64,000 nt of DNA from Botryobacter ruber (GCF_003347595.2 NZ_QCZK02000024.1:124001-188000); one strand, 5' to 3'; shown: positions 18,901 through 27,284, numbered from the stretch's first letter. Numbers and translations are program-made. The notes: a model not told the origin generated them from the letters alone.

Positions 18901-19082
18901 TGGGCTATAACCTGCCGCAGACGCTCACCGAAAAAGTTGGCCTGAGCAAACTGAGAGTGTATGGCACCCTGCAAAACTACTTTGTGTTCAGCGGCATTAA
19001 AGACTATGACCCGGAGCGGGGTGGCGACTTAAGCTTCCCGCTGCCTAAGCAGATGATTTTTGGGGTTAACATTGGTTTATAG
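15996..19082 (+). CDS. SusC/RagA family TonB-linked outer-membrane transporter
   Basis: This 1028-residue protein has an N-terminal extension with signal sequence, a carboxypeptidase-regulatory-like domain (about 68-145; VKGKITDEKGEGLPGVTIQVKG, VDGSFALSAP), the SusC signature ELVVVGYGTMKKSDVAGA at the start of the plug (about 148-165), RGxRS-type plug motifs, and a 22-strand barrel ending in KQMIFGVNIGL. SusC proteins form the channel below a SusD lid and import oligosaccharides or peptides with TonB energy. The SusD partner follows 51 bases downstream. No glycoside hydrolase, sulfatase or sensor is adjacent, so the substrate cannot be inferred. A long leader with operator-like palindromes precedes it. 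Confidence 0.97.
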   Translation: MKKRTHYAKYVFWSLPLLGLLPNNIHAESKLNVMLSEPAGTTMSGSEALADFLAAHERNTDRKAVKAADITVKGKITDEKGEGLPGVTIQVKGTSTGTVTAVDGSFALSAPANSTLVVSYVGYATQEISVNNRSVINIKLAVDAKALEELVVVGYGTMKKSDVAGAITSVKTEELTAIPTTNALRSLQGKVSGLDITQSNGQPGANVNIVLRGNRSLKAENQPLVLVDGIQYGSFVDINPTDIESVEILKDVASTAIYGTRGANGVIIITTKKGRAGKTNVTFNSYISNYERGKYPRMMNGDEYAQLKREAYRTTNGGVYRKDEDIFQVTELEYLKEKQFEDWQSYIFRNGLLQNYELNINGGNEKTQFSLSGGFQKDQGLLLNDIFQRINGKISVDHKLSDRIRTGVTAIYTFKDQDKRDNPLNMANKILPIAKAFDDEGKIILFPAPGYSAQFNPLADEQPGVFENSLVDKRLFSSAYLDVSLHKDLLFKSTIGLDIRDYRNGYFRAHNTVANVGRNSSSGVTINNTFNYTWENTLNYNKTVGDHAIQGLLGNSLLGTNFEEFRASGQNQASPITTFYDLNSNTASKIIGSGLRETNIASFFGRVNYKFKDRYILQASLRADGSSVLADGEKWGYFPSVSAAWRLVEEPFMKGISGLDDLKLRVSWGRSGNAAIDPYATLGSLSLSGYAFGNTAAYGYWPSMPRNPNLTWETTSTWNAGIDFGIFNNRISGNIDVYRSLTSNLLLPSLLPTSTGYSELLENVGKTENKGVELTLTSHNIVTPAFTWSTNWTYSLNREKIVALNNGVTRNEANSWFVGSPTRVFYDYEKIGIWQLDEADAAAAFGGFKPGDIKVADINGNGKFDADDRTTFSRVPKYSFGINNSFEYKNFDLSVFVYGRIGQFIDYEYNTAYKPNALENSSVVDYWTPENPTNAFPRPNSSYSTNNYLFQSTVGYVDGSFLKVRDVSLGYNLPQTLTEKVGLSKLRVYGTLQNYFVFSGIKDYDPERGGDLSFPLPKQMIFGVNIGL

Positions 19083-19133
19083 TAGCCTTGCGTGCATACC
19101 GGTTATTAGTAAGTACTTTAAAATTGAAATCAA

Positions 19134-20816
19134 ATGAAAAATAAAATAATTGCTTTATTTCTGGTGGCCTCCTCCCTGGGAGTATCATCCTGTAACGATT
19201 ATCTGGAAGAAGTAAATAAAAGCGGTTTAACACAAGGGCCTTTTTACGATACCGAACTGGGTATTACCAGTGCCGTAAATGCATGCTACTCCGGCACCAG
19301 GTTGTGGTACGGCAAAGAAGCTCCGTTTGGCATGACAGAAACCGGCACCGACCTGTTCCTGCGGGGTGGCGACAACAAAGCCAACCAGTTAGCCGATTAT
19401 ACCGTCGACCTGAACGGCGCCCAGACCAACCTCAAAGATTACTGGGCACATTTGTACAAATCGCTCAACGTTTGCAACACGGCCATTTCTTTGTTACCAA
19501 GTCCTTTGCTAACGCCTGCCCTCAACAAGCAGTACGAAGGCGAAGTAAAATTCCTGCGGGCATTGTACCTGTCGCTTATCGTAGAAACTTGGGGCGATGT
19601 GGTTCTGAATACTACACCTACAGTGGGAGTGGTAACAACGGCAAAACGTTCCTCGGTAGCTGACTTTTATAATGTTATTTTTTCGGACCTGGATATAGCA
19701 ATCGCCAACCTGGCCCCTAAGAAATCCACAGACGGTCGTATTACACAGGATGCAGCCAAAGCCCTGAAAGCACGTTTGTGCCTGACAAGAGCCAGCCAGA
19801 CCAACGATGCCGCTCTTTATGCAGAGGCAGCAACGTTAGCAAAAGACATTATCAACAGTGGCAGGTACGCGCTCTTCAGTGATTATGCAGCCCTTTGGGA
19901 CATGAAGAACAGCGAAGGCGGCAGCAATTCGGAAGCAGTTTATTACATAAACTACACCAACGACGAAACCCTGAATGGCGATTTCACAGTTGGTACCAAC
20001 AAAGGCAACAACGGCCACTTGTACTACATTATGGTGTACGATAAGCAGCCTGGCATGACACGTTCCGTTGCATATGGTCGCCCTTATCAGCGCTACATGC
20101 CTTCTGTGCGCCTGCTCGATTTGTATAACGAAGCAAACGACCAGCGTTACCACGGCAGCTTCCAGACAGTGTGGTACGCAAACACTCCTAACCTGAAGGA
20201 TGGCGATGTGAACGGCTATCCGCAGATGAGTGCTGGCGATACCTCTATGCTGTTCCTGAAAACGCCTGCCACGGAAAAACAAAAAAGTGTTGCAGCCGGA
20301 AAATACAAGATCTTTGACCGCACCACCATGTATAAAGCTGATGGCTCACCTTTGCTGCGGTCGCAGTTTATACAGCTGAAGAAGTTCATGGACCCTACCC
20401 GCCTGACAGCCAACCAGGAATGGAGCGCCCGTGATGCCTTTGTAATCCGGCTTGCTGAACTTTACCTGATTGCAGCTGAAGCGCTGATGCAGTCGAATCC
20501 GACAGAAGCACTGGGATACATTAATACCCTGCGCACCAAACGTGCCATACCGGGCAAAGAAGCCGAGATGCAGATCGAAGCGTCACAACTGAACCTTGAT
20601 TTTATTATGGAAGAGCGTGCCCGTGAACTGGCTGGCGAACAAATTCGCTGGTTCGACCTGAAACGCACCGGTAAACTGGTAGACTATGTTCAGAAATACA
20701 ACCCGGATGCTAAAGAAAATATTAAAGCACACCACAACATTCGTCCTATTCCGCAGGTACAGCTGGACGCAGTTACCAATAAGGCAGAATTTAAACAAAA
20801 CCCCAACTATAATTAG
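19134..20816 (+). CDS. RagB/SusD family nutrient-binding outer-membrane lipoprotein
   Basis: This 560-residue lipoprotein has its signal peptide ending at a lipobox (VSSC, Cys20). It has SusD family landmarks: an N-terminal YLEEVNKSGLTQGPFYDTE region, TPR-like helices with KFLRALYLSLIVETWGDVVL, KALKARLCLTRA, and the C-terminal RLAELYLIAAEAL...YINTLRTKRAIPG...FIMEERARELAGEQIRWFDLKRTGKL block. It caps the SusC barrel on the cell surface and captures the nutrient. It is co-transcribed with susC (51-base gap) and followed by a strong terminator. Confidence 0.97.
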   Translation: MKNKIIALFLVASSLGVSSCNDYLEEVNKSGLTQGPFYDTELGITSAVNACYSGTRLWYGKEAPFGMTETGTDLFLRGGDNKANQLADYTVDLNGAQTNLKDYWAHLYKSLNVCNTAISLLPSPLLTPALNKQYEGEVKFLRALYLSLIVETWGDVVLNTTPTVGVVTTAKRSSVADFYNVIFSDLDIAIANLAPKKSTDGRITQDAAKALKARLCLTRASQTNDAALYAEAATLAKDIINSGRYALFSDYAALWDMKNSEGGSNSEAVYYINYTNDETLNGDFTVGTNKGNNGHLYYIMVYDKQPGMTRSVAYGRPYQRYMPSVRLLDLYNEANDQRYHGSFQTVWYANTPNLKDGDVNGYPQMSAGDTSMLFLKTPATEKQKSVAAGKYKIFDRTTMYKADGSPLLRSQFIQLKKFMDPTRLTANQEWSARDAFVIRLAELYLIAAEALMQSNPTEALGYINTLRTKRAIPGKEAEMQIEASQLNLDFIMEERARELAGEQIRWFDLKRTGKLVDYVQKYNPDAKENIKAHHNIRPIPQVQLDAVTNKAEFKQNPNYN

Positions 20817-20870
20817 GTTATTGTTTCTGCAGGTTAAGGTTAGCGAATCCCGACCCTAATCTACAATCTT

Positions 20871-20929
20871 AACAGCACCTCCTGTTTGGTGGCAGCACAG
20901 CCACCAAAAGCAGGAGGTGCTGTTTTTTT
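20871..20929 (+). terminator. terminator of the susCD operon
   Basis: A near perfect stem of about 24 bp (AACAGCACCTCCTG... / ...CAGGAGGTGCTGTT) with a six-base loop, followed by seven T residues. Confidence 0.95.
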
Positions 20930-21105
20930 CCACAAAAAACAGCACCAGATTTTAACAGTTGCAACCGATTGAATATATTGAACTTACTGTACCGCCGACC
21001 TGCGCTTAAAATAGATGGTACAACATCAGCAGCCAGGAAACCGTTTACTGTGCCAATAGCCAAAAAGACAAAAAACATACAGCTATACCCAAAAAGCAGC
21101 ACTTT

Positions 21106-21924
21106 ATGAAGTACATCACCCTACAAGGCGCCGAAATTCCTGCCCTCGGACTCGGCACTTTCCAGTTAGAGGGCACTACGGCACAAACTATTGTAGAAGC
21201 AGCCCTGGCAGAAGGGTACCGCCACATCGACACCGCCCAGATTTACCGGAACGAGGAAGCAGTTGGCGCAGGTATCAAGGCAGCAGGAGTACCACGGGAA
21301 GATATCTTCCTGACCACCAAAGTGTGGTACGACCGGCTCACGCAGAAAGACTTCCTGCCATCGGTGGAGGTAAGCCTGCGAAAACTGCAAACAGACTATG
21401 TAGACCTGCTGCTCATCCACTGGCCCAACCCAGAGGTGCCGCTGGAAGAAACGGTAGAACAACTCCTGGAGGCAAGAGAAAAAGGCTATACCCGGCACAT
21501 CGGCGTCAGTAACTTCCCGGTCAGGTTGGTAGAGCAGACAATAGCCCTGGGCGCCGACATTATCACCAACCAGGTAGAATACCACCCGCTCCTCGACCAG
21601 ATCAAGCTCTACAACTACCTGCGGGAGCACGGCATCACCCTTACTGCCTACAGCCCCATAGCACAGGGCAAGCTTCTGGGTAACGAAATCCTGCATAGCA
21701 TTGGCCGGAAATACGGCAAGAACGAAGTGCAGGTAGCGCTGCGCTGGCTGTTGCAGCAGGATGGCGTGCTGGCGATTCCGCGCTCTTCCAAAGTACATAA
21801 CATGAAAGCCAACTTCCAGGTATTCGATTTTGAACTGACACAGGACGAAGTAAAACAGATAGACCAGCTACGCAGGCTTAACCAGCGGGAGGTGCAGCCG
21901 CACTGGGCGCCGGAGTGGGACTAG
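21106..21924 (+). CDS. aldo/keto reductase (2,5-diketogluconate reductase-like)
   Basis: This 272-residue NADPH-dependent reductase has the AKR signatures GYRHIDTAQIYRNE, TKVW and the catalytic tetrad D42, Y47, K72, H105 (LLIHWP). GVSNF, NQVEYHP and IPRSSKVHNMKANFQVFDFELTQDE complete the fold and the cofactor loop. Length and motifs fit the AKR5/DkgA-DkgB group, which reduces diketogluconate, methylglyoxal and other carbonyls. It is a single gene with its own leader after the susCD terminator. Its physiological substrate is not evident from context. Confidence 0.93.
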   Translation: MKYITLQGAEIPALGLGTFQLEGTTAQTIVEAALAEGYRHIDTAQIYRNEEAVGAGIKAAGVPREDIFLTTKVWYDRLTQKDFLPSVEVSLRKLQTDYVDLLLIHWPNPEVPLEETVEQLLEAREKGYTRHIGVSNFPVRLVEQTIALGADIITNQVEYHPLLDQIKLYNYLREHGITLTAYSPIAQGKLLGNEILHSIGRKYGKNEVQVALRWLLQQDGVLAIPRSSKVHNMKANFQVFDFELTQDEVKQIDQLRRLNQREVQPHWAPEWD

Positions 21925-21934
21925 ATTAGTTTGG

Positions 21935-22210
21935 GAGTTTGGGAGGTAGAAAGGTAGAAAGGTAGAAAGGTAGAAAGGTAGAGAAGTAGAGAAGTAGAAA
22001 TTTTGTAGGGGTTGAAGATTTTCAACCCTAAATTAACATCAGAAATACATTCTGCTCCTGCCACCATTGCCACTCCTCCTGTTAATCTCTTAATTTTTTA
22101 ATCTTGTTCAGACAAAAATCAGATCAATCAATTTAATCAGTGTAAATCAGCGGTCAAGACAAATAAAAAATCCTGTTCATCACCTTCATCATTACCATCA
22201 ACGGTCAGAA
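21935..22210. repeat. long dispersed intergenic repeat, copy A (includes 30-bp motif copy 6)
   Basis: It begins with a short tandem array of GTAGAAAG units (about 21945-21999), then TTGTAGGGGTTGAAGATTTT (a palindrome GGGTTGAAGATTTTCAACCC), the 30-bp motif (22051-22082, CTGCTCCTGCCACCATT then GCCACTCCTCC), TTAATC/TTCAGACAAA blocks and CATTACCATCAACGGT. The same modules in the same order recur at 42829-43131. It fills most of the gap between the aldo/keto reductase gene and ispF. No coding capacity is seen. Confidence 0.8.
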
Positions 22211-22216
22211 TTTAAG

Positions 22217-22224
22217 TAGTTTTG
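22217..22224 (+). promoter_or_regulatory. candidate -7 box of ispF
   Basis: TAGTTTTG matches TAnnTTTG. It overlaps an upstream in-frame ATG at 22222, which argues that this ATG is not the translation start and that ispF begins at 22285 (or 22240). Confidence 0.45.
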
Positions 22225-22284
22225 TATTTTACTTTTTTCATGACAGCTGCTCACCCGGCTGCACTACGCAAAACAACAAATTCC

Positions 22285-22770
22285 ATGAAACTGAAGATAC
22301 GAACAGGCTTCGGCTACGATGTACACCAACTGCAGGAAGGCCTCGATTTCTGGCTGGGCGGTATTAAAATTCCGCATACGCACGGCGCCCTAGGCCACTC
22401 CGACGCCGATGTGCTGATACACGTGATCTGCGATGCCCTTCTGGGCGCCGCCAACATGCGCGACATCGGCTTCCACTTCTCCGACAAAGACCCGAAGTAC
22501 AAAGGCATCGACAGCAAAATCCTGCTCAAGGAGGTAATGGCGCTGCTGGCCCGCGAAGGCTACGAAGTCGGCAACATCGATTCGACCATCTGCCTGCAGG
22601 AACCAAAGGTAAACCCGCATATCCCGGCCATGAAAATCTGCCTGGCCGAAGTAATGGGAATTCCGGAAAGCGATATCTCCATCAAAGCTACCACTACCGA
22701 ACACCTGGGCTTTGTAGGCAAAAAAGAGGGTGTTGCCGCCTTTGCCACCGTACTTATCGTAAAACAGTAA
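22285..22770 (+). CDS. ispF: 2-C-methyl-D-erythritol 2,4-cyclodiphosphate synthase
   Basis: This 161-residue MEP-pathway enzyme converts CDP-ME-2-phosphate to MEcPP for isoprenoid synthesis. The metal ligands D12 and H14 (GFGYDVH) and H46 (ADVLIH) and the hallmark GHSDADVLIHVICDALLGA are intact, as is the C-terminal TTTEHLGFVGKKEGVAA. The start is chosen at 22285 because homologues begin just before RTGFGYDVH and a -7 box overlaps the farther upstream ATG. The M28 peptidase gene follows after 35 bases and may be co-transcribed. Confidence 0.96.
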   Translation: MKLKIRTGFGYDVHQLQEGLDFWLGGIKIPHTHGALGHSDADVLIHVICDALLGAANMRDIGFHFSDKDPKYKGIDSKILLKEVMALLAREGYEVGNIDSTICLQEPKVNPHIPAMKICLAEVMGIPESDISIKATTTEHLGFVGKKEGVAAFATVLIVKQ

Positions 22771-22805
22771 CGTTCCATTAATCTAAACTACCTACATCTA
22801 CATTC

Positions 22806-24452
22806 ATGAAGTACAATTCATTTGCCGCCTGTGCACTGGCAGTAGTCCTGTTTGCCGGCTGCGCTAAACCACAGGCTTCTACCAAAGCTCCGGTTACCGA
22901 CGCTGCCAGGCTCCGGGAAGCGGCACCAACCTATGCCGCCTCGGTAACAGCCGCCGATCTTTCCAAACACCTGCACATCCTTGCCTCCGACGAATACGAA
23001 GGCCGCGACACAGGTAAGAAAGGGCAGAAAATGGCTGCCGAATATATCTCCCGCGAGTTCCGCGAAGACGGGCTCGTGGGTCCGGTGCAGGGAGGCAGCA
23101 ATCCGTATTACCAGCAATTCGAACTGGAAGAAAGCCAGTGGGGCGAGGGATATATTACTGTCAATAACCAGAAGTTCCTGATGATGCAGGACTTTTTTGT
23201 GATGGGCAGTCCTCCTTACCAGGCAGAGCAAACGGTTGAAGTTGTTTTTGCAGGCTACGGCATCGACGCACCCAACTACTCCGACTATGCCGGCCTGGAT
23301 GTAAAAGGCAAAATGGTAGTGGCACTGGCTGGCGAGCCTAAAAGCAGCAGCGGCAGGTACCTCATCAGCAGCACCGATAAACAATCGGACTGGGGCCGGG
23401 ACTACCGCAAAAAGCGCGAAGCTGCTACCAAACACGGTGCCCAAAGCCTGTTGCTGGTTACCGGCACCACTGCCGACGAATTTGTAAGTTTAACCCAACG
23501 CTACAAAGCTTACTCCACCCACCCTGCTGTGAGTATCAAAAGCAGCGACACTCAGGCTACGGCTGCCGCTATGTTCATTTCGCCGGTAGTAGGCGCCGCC
23601 CTGCTGAATACGACACCCGACAAAATGCTGGCATACGCCAGTGCGGTAGCCAAAGCAGGCAAACCGGCACCTTCCACGTTCACGGCGGTGAAAGATGTTA
23701 CCATCAAGACCGAACGTAAAAGCAACCCGCTTCCAACCGAAAACGTGCTGGGCTTTGTAGAAGGCTCTGATAAGAAAGACGAAGTAGTGGTGGTAACAGC
23801 TCATTACGACCATGTGGGGGTGGACCCGACACTGGAAGGCGACCAGATTTTTAACGGCGCCAACGACGATGGTTCCGGCACAGTAGCTGTCATTGAGCTG
23901 GCGGAGGCATTTGCGCAGGCGAAGAAAGACGGCTTTGGCCCGCGCCGCAGCATCCTGTTCATGACCGTTACCGGCGAAGAAAAAGGCCTGCTGGGCTCTG
24001 AGTATTATTCCCAGAACCCGGTGTTCCCGCTGGCCAACACGGTTGCCGACGTCAATATCGACATGATTGGCCGCATGGACTACAAGTACGAGAAGACCAA
24101 CAACAGCAACTATATCTATGTCATCGGGTCTGATAAACTGTCGTCGGAGCTGCACCGGATAAACGAGGAGGCAAACCAGAAGTACGTGAACCTCACGCTC
24201 GATTATACCTACAACGACGAAAACGACCCGAACCGCTTCTACTACCGCTCCGACCACTACAACTTTGCCAAACACGGCATTCCGATTATCTTTTACTTTA
24301 ACGGCGTGCACGACGACTACCATAAGCCATCAGACTCGGTAGATAAAATTATTTTTGAAAGTGCCGAGAAAGCAGCGCGACTGGCCTTTTATACGGTTTG
24401 GGAACTTGCCAACCGCGACAAACGCATTGTGGTAGACAGCAACAAGAAGTAA
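22806..24452 (+). CDS. M28 family zinc aminopeptidase, lipoprotein
   Basis: This 548-residue exported lipoprotein (lipobox LFAGC, Cys19) has a protease-associated (PA) domain in the middle (about 125-300) and an M28 catalytic domain. Metal ligands appear as HYDHVGVD (about 333), GANDDGSGT (about 350), GEEKGLLGSEYY with the catalytic glutamates, NIDMIGRMD, and the final histidine in DDYHKPSDS. The family releases N-terminal amino acids or cleaves acidic dipeptides in the periplasm. It sits 35 bases after ispF, with no obvious functional link. Confidence 0.94.
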   Translation: MKYNSFAACALAVVLFAGCAKPQASTKAPVTDAARLREAAPTYAASVTAADLSKHLHILASDEYEGRDTGKKGQKMAAEYISREFREDGLVGPVQGGSNPYYQQFELEESQWGEGYITVNNQKFLMMQDFFVMGSPPYQAEQTVEVVFAGYGIDAPNYSDYAGLDVKGKMVVALAGEPKSSSGRYLISSTDKQSDWGRDYRKKREAATKHGAQSLLLVTGTTADEFVSLTQRYKAYSTHPAVSIKSSDTQATAAAMFISPVVGAALLNTTPDKMLAYASAVAKAGKPAPSTFTAVKDVTIKTERKSNPLPTENVLGFVEGSDKKDEVVVVTAHYDHVGVDPTLEGDQIFNGANDDGSGTVAVIELAEAFAQAKKDGFGPRRSILFMTVTGEEKGLLGSEYYSQNPVFPLANTVADVNIDMIGRMDYKYEKTNNSNYIYVIGSDKLSSELHRINEEANQKYVNLTLDYTYNDENDPNRFYYRSDHYNFAKHGIPIIFYFNGVHDDYHKPSDSVDKIIFESAEKAARLAFYTVWELANRDKRIVVDSNKK

Positions 24453-24525
24453 GTTAGCTGGGAAACAGGCCGGTACAGCCCTGAAGCAATTTTGTAAAAA
24501 AAGCTACGTTTATATTATTCTGATA

Positions 24526-24562
24526 AAAACACCTTACTTTTGTAGTAAGGTGTTTTCTTTTT
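24526..24562 (+). terminator. terminator of the M28 peptidase gene
   Basis: Stem AAAACACCTTACT / AGTAAGGTGTTTT with a short loop, followed by a T-rich stretch. The loop also contains TACTTTTG, which resembles a -7 box for the next gene. Confidence 0.88.
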
Positions 24563-24614
24563 TAAAGCACGTCCTGGTATAGCTTTACACAGGAAAAAGG
24601 CAGGGTAGCATTAT

Positions 24615-25994
24615 ATGAGTAGTAAATTAAAACAGTTTCTGCTGGATGCTGAGGCGAAAGCATTTGACAGAGACCATCGTAAAACCATCGGGTTTAACAT
24701 TGGCAAATATAACACGGCTGTGCAACGCGGCCTTAACCAGTATACCGACCACGAACTGGCCCGCGAACGGGCTTCTTTTATAAAAACCACTGTCATCAAT
24801 AACTTAGACAAGTATTTGATGGAGTTCGAATCGAACTTTACGGCCCGTGGCGGTAAGGTAATCTGGGCACGCGATGCCGATGAAGCGCTGCGGGAGATTG
24901 GCCACATCATGAAGCGCAAACGTGCCCGTTCGGTGGTAAAAGCCAAGTCGATGACGACTGAGGAGCTCCACATGAACGATTACCTGGAGAAGAACGGGAT
25001 TGAAGTAGTGGAAACCGACCTGGGCGAGTACATTGTACAGCTGGCAGAGCAGCGGCCTTACCACATTGTAACGCCGGCCATGCACATGTCTAAAAAAGAC
25101 ATTGCCGACCTTTTTGTGGAAAAGCTGAAGATAGCCCCGACCGAAGACGCCGAGGAACTGGTACTGACGGCCCGCAAGCTCCTGCGCGCCAAATACACCG
25201 CAGCCGAAGTAGGCGTTACAGGCGGCAACTTCCTGATTGCCGATGTGGGTGGCGTAGCCGTTACCGAAAACGAAGGCAATGCCCGCCTCTCCACCACTTT
25301 CCCCAAAACGCACATCGCCATTGTGGGCATCGAAAAGCTGATTCCATCCATCATGGACCTGGACCTCTTCTGGCCACTGCTCAGTACGAGCGGAACGGGG
25401 CAGAACGTAACCGTGTACAACAGCATCTTTACCGGTCCGCGCCAGCCCAAGGAGAAAGACGGTCCCGAAGAGATGTACGTGATCCTGCTCGACAACGGGC
25501 GCACCGAGCTGCTGGCCCTGCCCGAGAAACGGGAGGCGCTCAACTGCATCCGCTGCGGCGCCTGCCTCAACATCTGCCCGGTATACAAAAACATTGGCGG
25601 CCACACCTACGAGAGCACTTACTCCGGCCCGATAGGCTCTGTGATCACACCGCATTACAACGGCATGCCGGAAAACAAGCACCTGAGCTACGCCAGCTCC
25701 CTTTGCGGCGCCTGCACCTCGGTGTGCCCGGTCAAAATAAATATCCACAACCTGCTGCTGCTTAACCGCAAGCAAAGCGTGGAACAGGGCCTGGCCGACA
25801 AGCAGGAGAAAACAGCTTTCAAGCTGTGGGTAAGAGCCATGAAAAGCCGCACGCTGCTGAACCTGGCACCGGCCGGCATTAAAAACCTGGTCCTGAAACA
25901 GGTGCTAAAAGACACCTGGAGCAAACGCCGCGAACCGCTGAAGGTACCGCCAAAGTCGTTTAACCAGCTCTGGAAAGAAAGACAGAAGAAATAA
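24615..25994 (+). CDS. lutB: LutB-type lactate utilisation iron-sulfur protein
   Basis: This 459-residue protein has an N-terminal LUD domain (about 70-290) and a ferredoxin-like C-terminal domain with two cysteine clusters, CIRCGACLNICP (about 311-322) and CGACTSVCP (about 364-372), as in LutB/YkgF. In Bacillus and others LutABC oxidises L-lactate to pyruvate. Neither LutA (CCG domain) nor LutC (LUD) is beside this gene; a terminator follows directly, so it is an orphan here. Its partners must be elsewhere if the complex exists. Confidence 0.93.
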   Translation: MSSKLKQFLLDAEAKAFDRDHRKTIGFNIGKYNTAVQRGLNQYTDHELARERASFIKTTVINNLDKYLMEFESNFTARGGKVIWARDADEALREIGHIMKRKRARSVVKAKSMTTEELHMNDYLEKNGIEVVETDLGEYIVQLAEQRPYHIVTPAMHMSKKDIADLFVEKLKIAPTEDAEELVLTARKLLRAKYTAAEVGVTGGNFLIADVGGVAVTENEGNARLSTTFPKTHIAIVGIEKLIPSIMDLDLFWPLLSTSGTGQNVTVYNSIFTGPRQPKEKDGPEEMYVILLDNGRTELLALPEKREALNCIRCGACLNICPVYKNIGGHTYESTYSGPIGSVITPHYNGMPENKHLSYASSLCGACTSVCPVKINIHNLLLLNRKQSVEQGLADKQEKTAFKLWVRAMKSRTLLNLAPAGIKNLVLKQVLKDTWSKRREPLKVPPKSFNQLWKERQKK

Positions 25995-25998
25995 TCTA

Positions 25999-26045
25999 AA
26001 AGCAAAACCGCCTGCCGAGAAATATTCGACAGGCGGTTTTGCTTT
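25999..26045 (+). terminator. terminator of lutB
   Basis: A perfect 16-bp stem AAAGCAAAACCGCCTG / CAGGCGGTTTTGCTTT (25999-26014, 26030-26045). The U-rich segment is part of the right arm. Confidence 0.88.
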
Positions 26046-26268
26046 ACAGGCGCAGCATAAATCACGAACACTCATTTGTTTTAAAACAAATAACCAACAC
26101 AAAGGCAGCTGGTTACAAAAGTATATTTTAAAAAACTATGGGCTTCCAAAACAAATATCTTAACAAGCTAATCTATCACATCCTCAAGCAGTTACATATT
26201 TCTATTTTCACAACATTTTCACTATATACTTAACATTAAAATAATTTTTAATTATTTTTTGTAAAAAA

Positions 26269-26300
26269 TTTGCAACCCTCAACAAGGTTTCGTACGTTTG
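26269..26300 (+). promoter_or_regulatory. Bacteroidota-type promoter of the tRNA-like gene
   Basis: TTTG (26269-26272), exactly 20 bases, then TACGTTTG (26293-26300). This matches the -33/-7 consensus TTTG-N19-21-TAnnTTTG. Transcription should start about 26306, some 14 bases before the tRNA-like sequence. Confidence 0.85.
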
Positions 26301-26319
26301 TATCATCAGAACGACACAA

Positions 26320-26455
26320 TGTAGGGTGTTGAAACTGGCAGACAAGCCCTCCTCTCTCGGGGGTGGAGATTTCGGGATAAAGCAGCTACTTGAGCTTACC
26401 AGTAAAAAGATATTTGCCTAACTACTCCGTGGAGGTTCGACTCCTCCCCCTACAG
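26320..26455 (+). tRNA. class II tRNA-like gene, anticodon position CTC, with an enlarged variable arm
   Basis: It folds as a cloverleaf: acceptor TGTAGGG / CCCTACA (7 perfect pairs, 26320-26326 with 26448-26454), D arm TTG / CAA with an AAACTGGCAGA loop holding G18-G19, anticodon stem CCCTC / GGGGG with loop CTCTCTC, T arm GGAGG-TTCGACT-CCTCC. The variable arm has a GGAG / CTCC stem but a loop of about 56 bases, making the RNA 136 nt. U33 and the T-loop consensus are intact; the anticodon read is CTC (glutamate codon GAG). The D arm looks leucine-like, but the discriminator is G, not A. Position 37 is a pyrimidine and the molecule begins with U, both atypical. It has its own strong promoter and terminator, so it is surely transcribed. 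Whether it is aminoacylated or is a tRNA mimic is open. CCA is not encoded. Confidence 0.6.
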
Positions 26456-26459
26456 CAAC

Positions 26460-26496
26460 AAAGCCTCCTGCCACACCGGCAGGAGGCTTTTACTTT
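26460..26496 (+). terminator. terminator of the tRNA-like gene
   Basis: A perfect 13-bp stem AAAGCCTCCTGCC / GGCAGGAGGCTTT with a 5-base loop, followed by TACTTTTTC. It begins 4 bases after the tRNA-like fold. Confidence 0.93.
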
Positions 26497-26555
26497 TTCA
26501 TGCGTATATTCAGGAAAGAATATTTCTATTCAACCAATTTTCCTGATATGCTCCT

Positions 26556-27281
26556 ATGACAGCAGCAACTAAGCAGGCAGTAGAAAACCTATACACCGTT
26601 TTCAGCAAGTATCCATTAAATCCGAACATGGATGCCAGTCCGCTCTACCCAGAAAAAGAAGTCGCCAAATGGAATGCAGCAGTCTCTTCCAAACCCTTGC
26701 GCGAATTTACCGGAGACGAGCTGGCATTTTTTGCCTTCAAAGTCTGCTACACCTGGGGCGGCACCGATGACTATAAACACTTCTTGCCAAGGTTCCTTGA
26801 ATTGATTGCCCAATACAAGGAAGCATTAATCGAGAGCTGGGTTGTGTTTGACAAACTAAACTACTGTCACTGGCGAGATTGGCCCAAACAGGAATATGAT
26901 GCCATTCTGCTTTATCTGGAGTCACTTTGGCTGCAGTTGCTTCAGGAGCATGACGAAAAAATTGATTGGGTATTTGAAAGCCATTTTACTTCTATCGCAA
27001 AAGTATACCCCTCTTTCGAATGGTTACTATCAAAGTGGGAGGAAGCTAACACCGGCACCTCTATTATTCAATTTTGCAATTTTATAGATGACAACTTTTA
27101 TGAACTCACCAGGAGAAAAAGAATACCAGAATTTGATGAAACCCCACAGCTTTTAACAGAATTTTTACAGTGGGCGAAAGTAAAAATGCGTCCAAAACTT
27201 TTAGCTGCATTTGAAACCTCAAATGATGAAACACTACTTCAAAAACTGGTAAGTACGCAGGAAACATTGGATAACATTTAA
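26556..27281 (+). CDS. hypothetical protein, no family recognised
   Basis: This 241-residue protein is predicted soluble, with no signal peptide and no membrane segment. It is rich in aromatic and acidic residues and apparently all-helical (FLELIAQYKEALIESW, YLESLWLQLLQEHDEKIDW, LLTEFLQWAKVKMRPKLL). I recognise no catalytic motif. Its stop is 3 bases before the gluQ start, so the two are probably translated from one message. Function cannot be inferred beyond that linkage. Confidence 0.75.
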   Translation: MTAATKQAVENLYTVFSKYPLNPNMDASPLYPEKEVAKWNAAVSSKPLREFTGDELAFFAFKVCYTWGGTDDYKHFLPRFLELIAQYKEALIESWVVFDKLNYCHWRDWPKQEYDAILLYLESLWLQLLQEHDEKIDWVFESHFTSIAKVYPSFEWLLSKWEEANTGTSIIQFCNFIDDNFYELTRRKRIPEFDETPQLLTEFLQWAKVKMRPKLLAAFETSNDETLLQKLVSTQETLDNI

Positions 27282-27284
27282 AGA

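Noticed and set aside
21945..21999. Short tandem GTAGAAAG units taken as a CRISPR or satellite array
   Set aside because: Units are 8 bases, without spacers, and form part of a larger dispersed repeat.
22222..22284. Upstream start for ispF adding 21 residues
   Set aside because: The ATG overlaps a -7 promoter box and the extension is absent from the family.
26320..26455. tmRNA or selenocysteine tRNA as an explanation of the tRNA-like gene
   Set aside because: No tag-reading frame or split structure for tmRNA, and the anticodon is CTC, not TCA; no selenium genes nearby.
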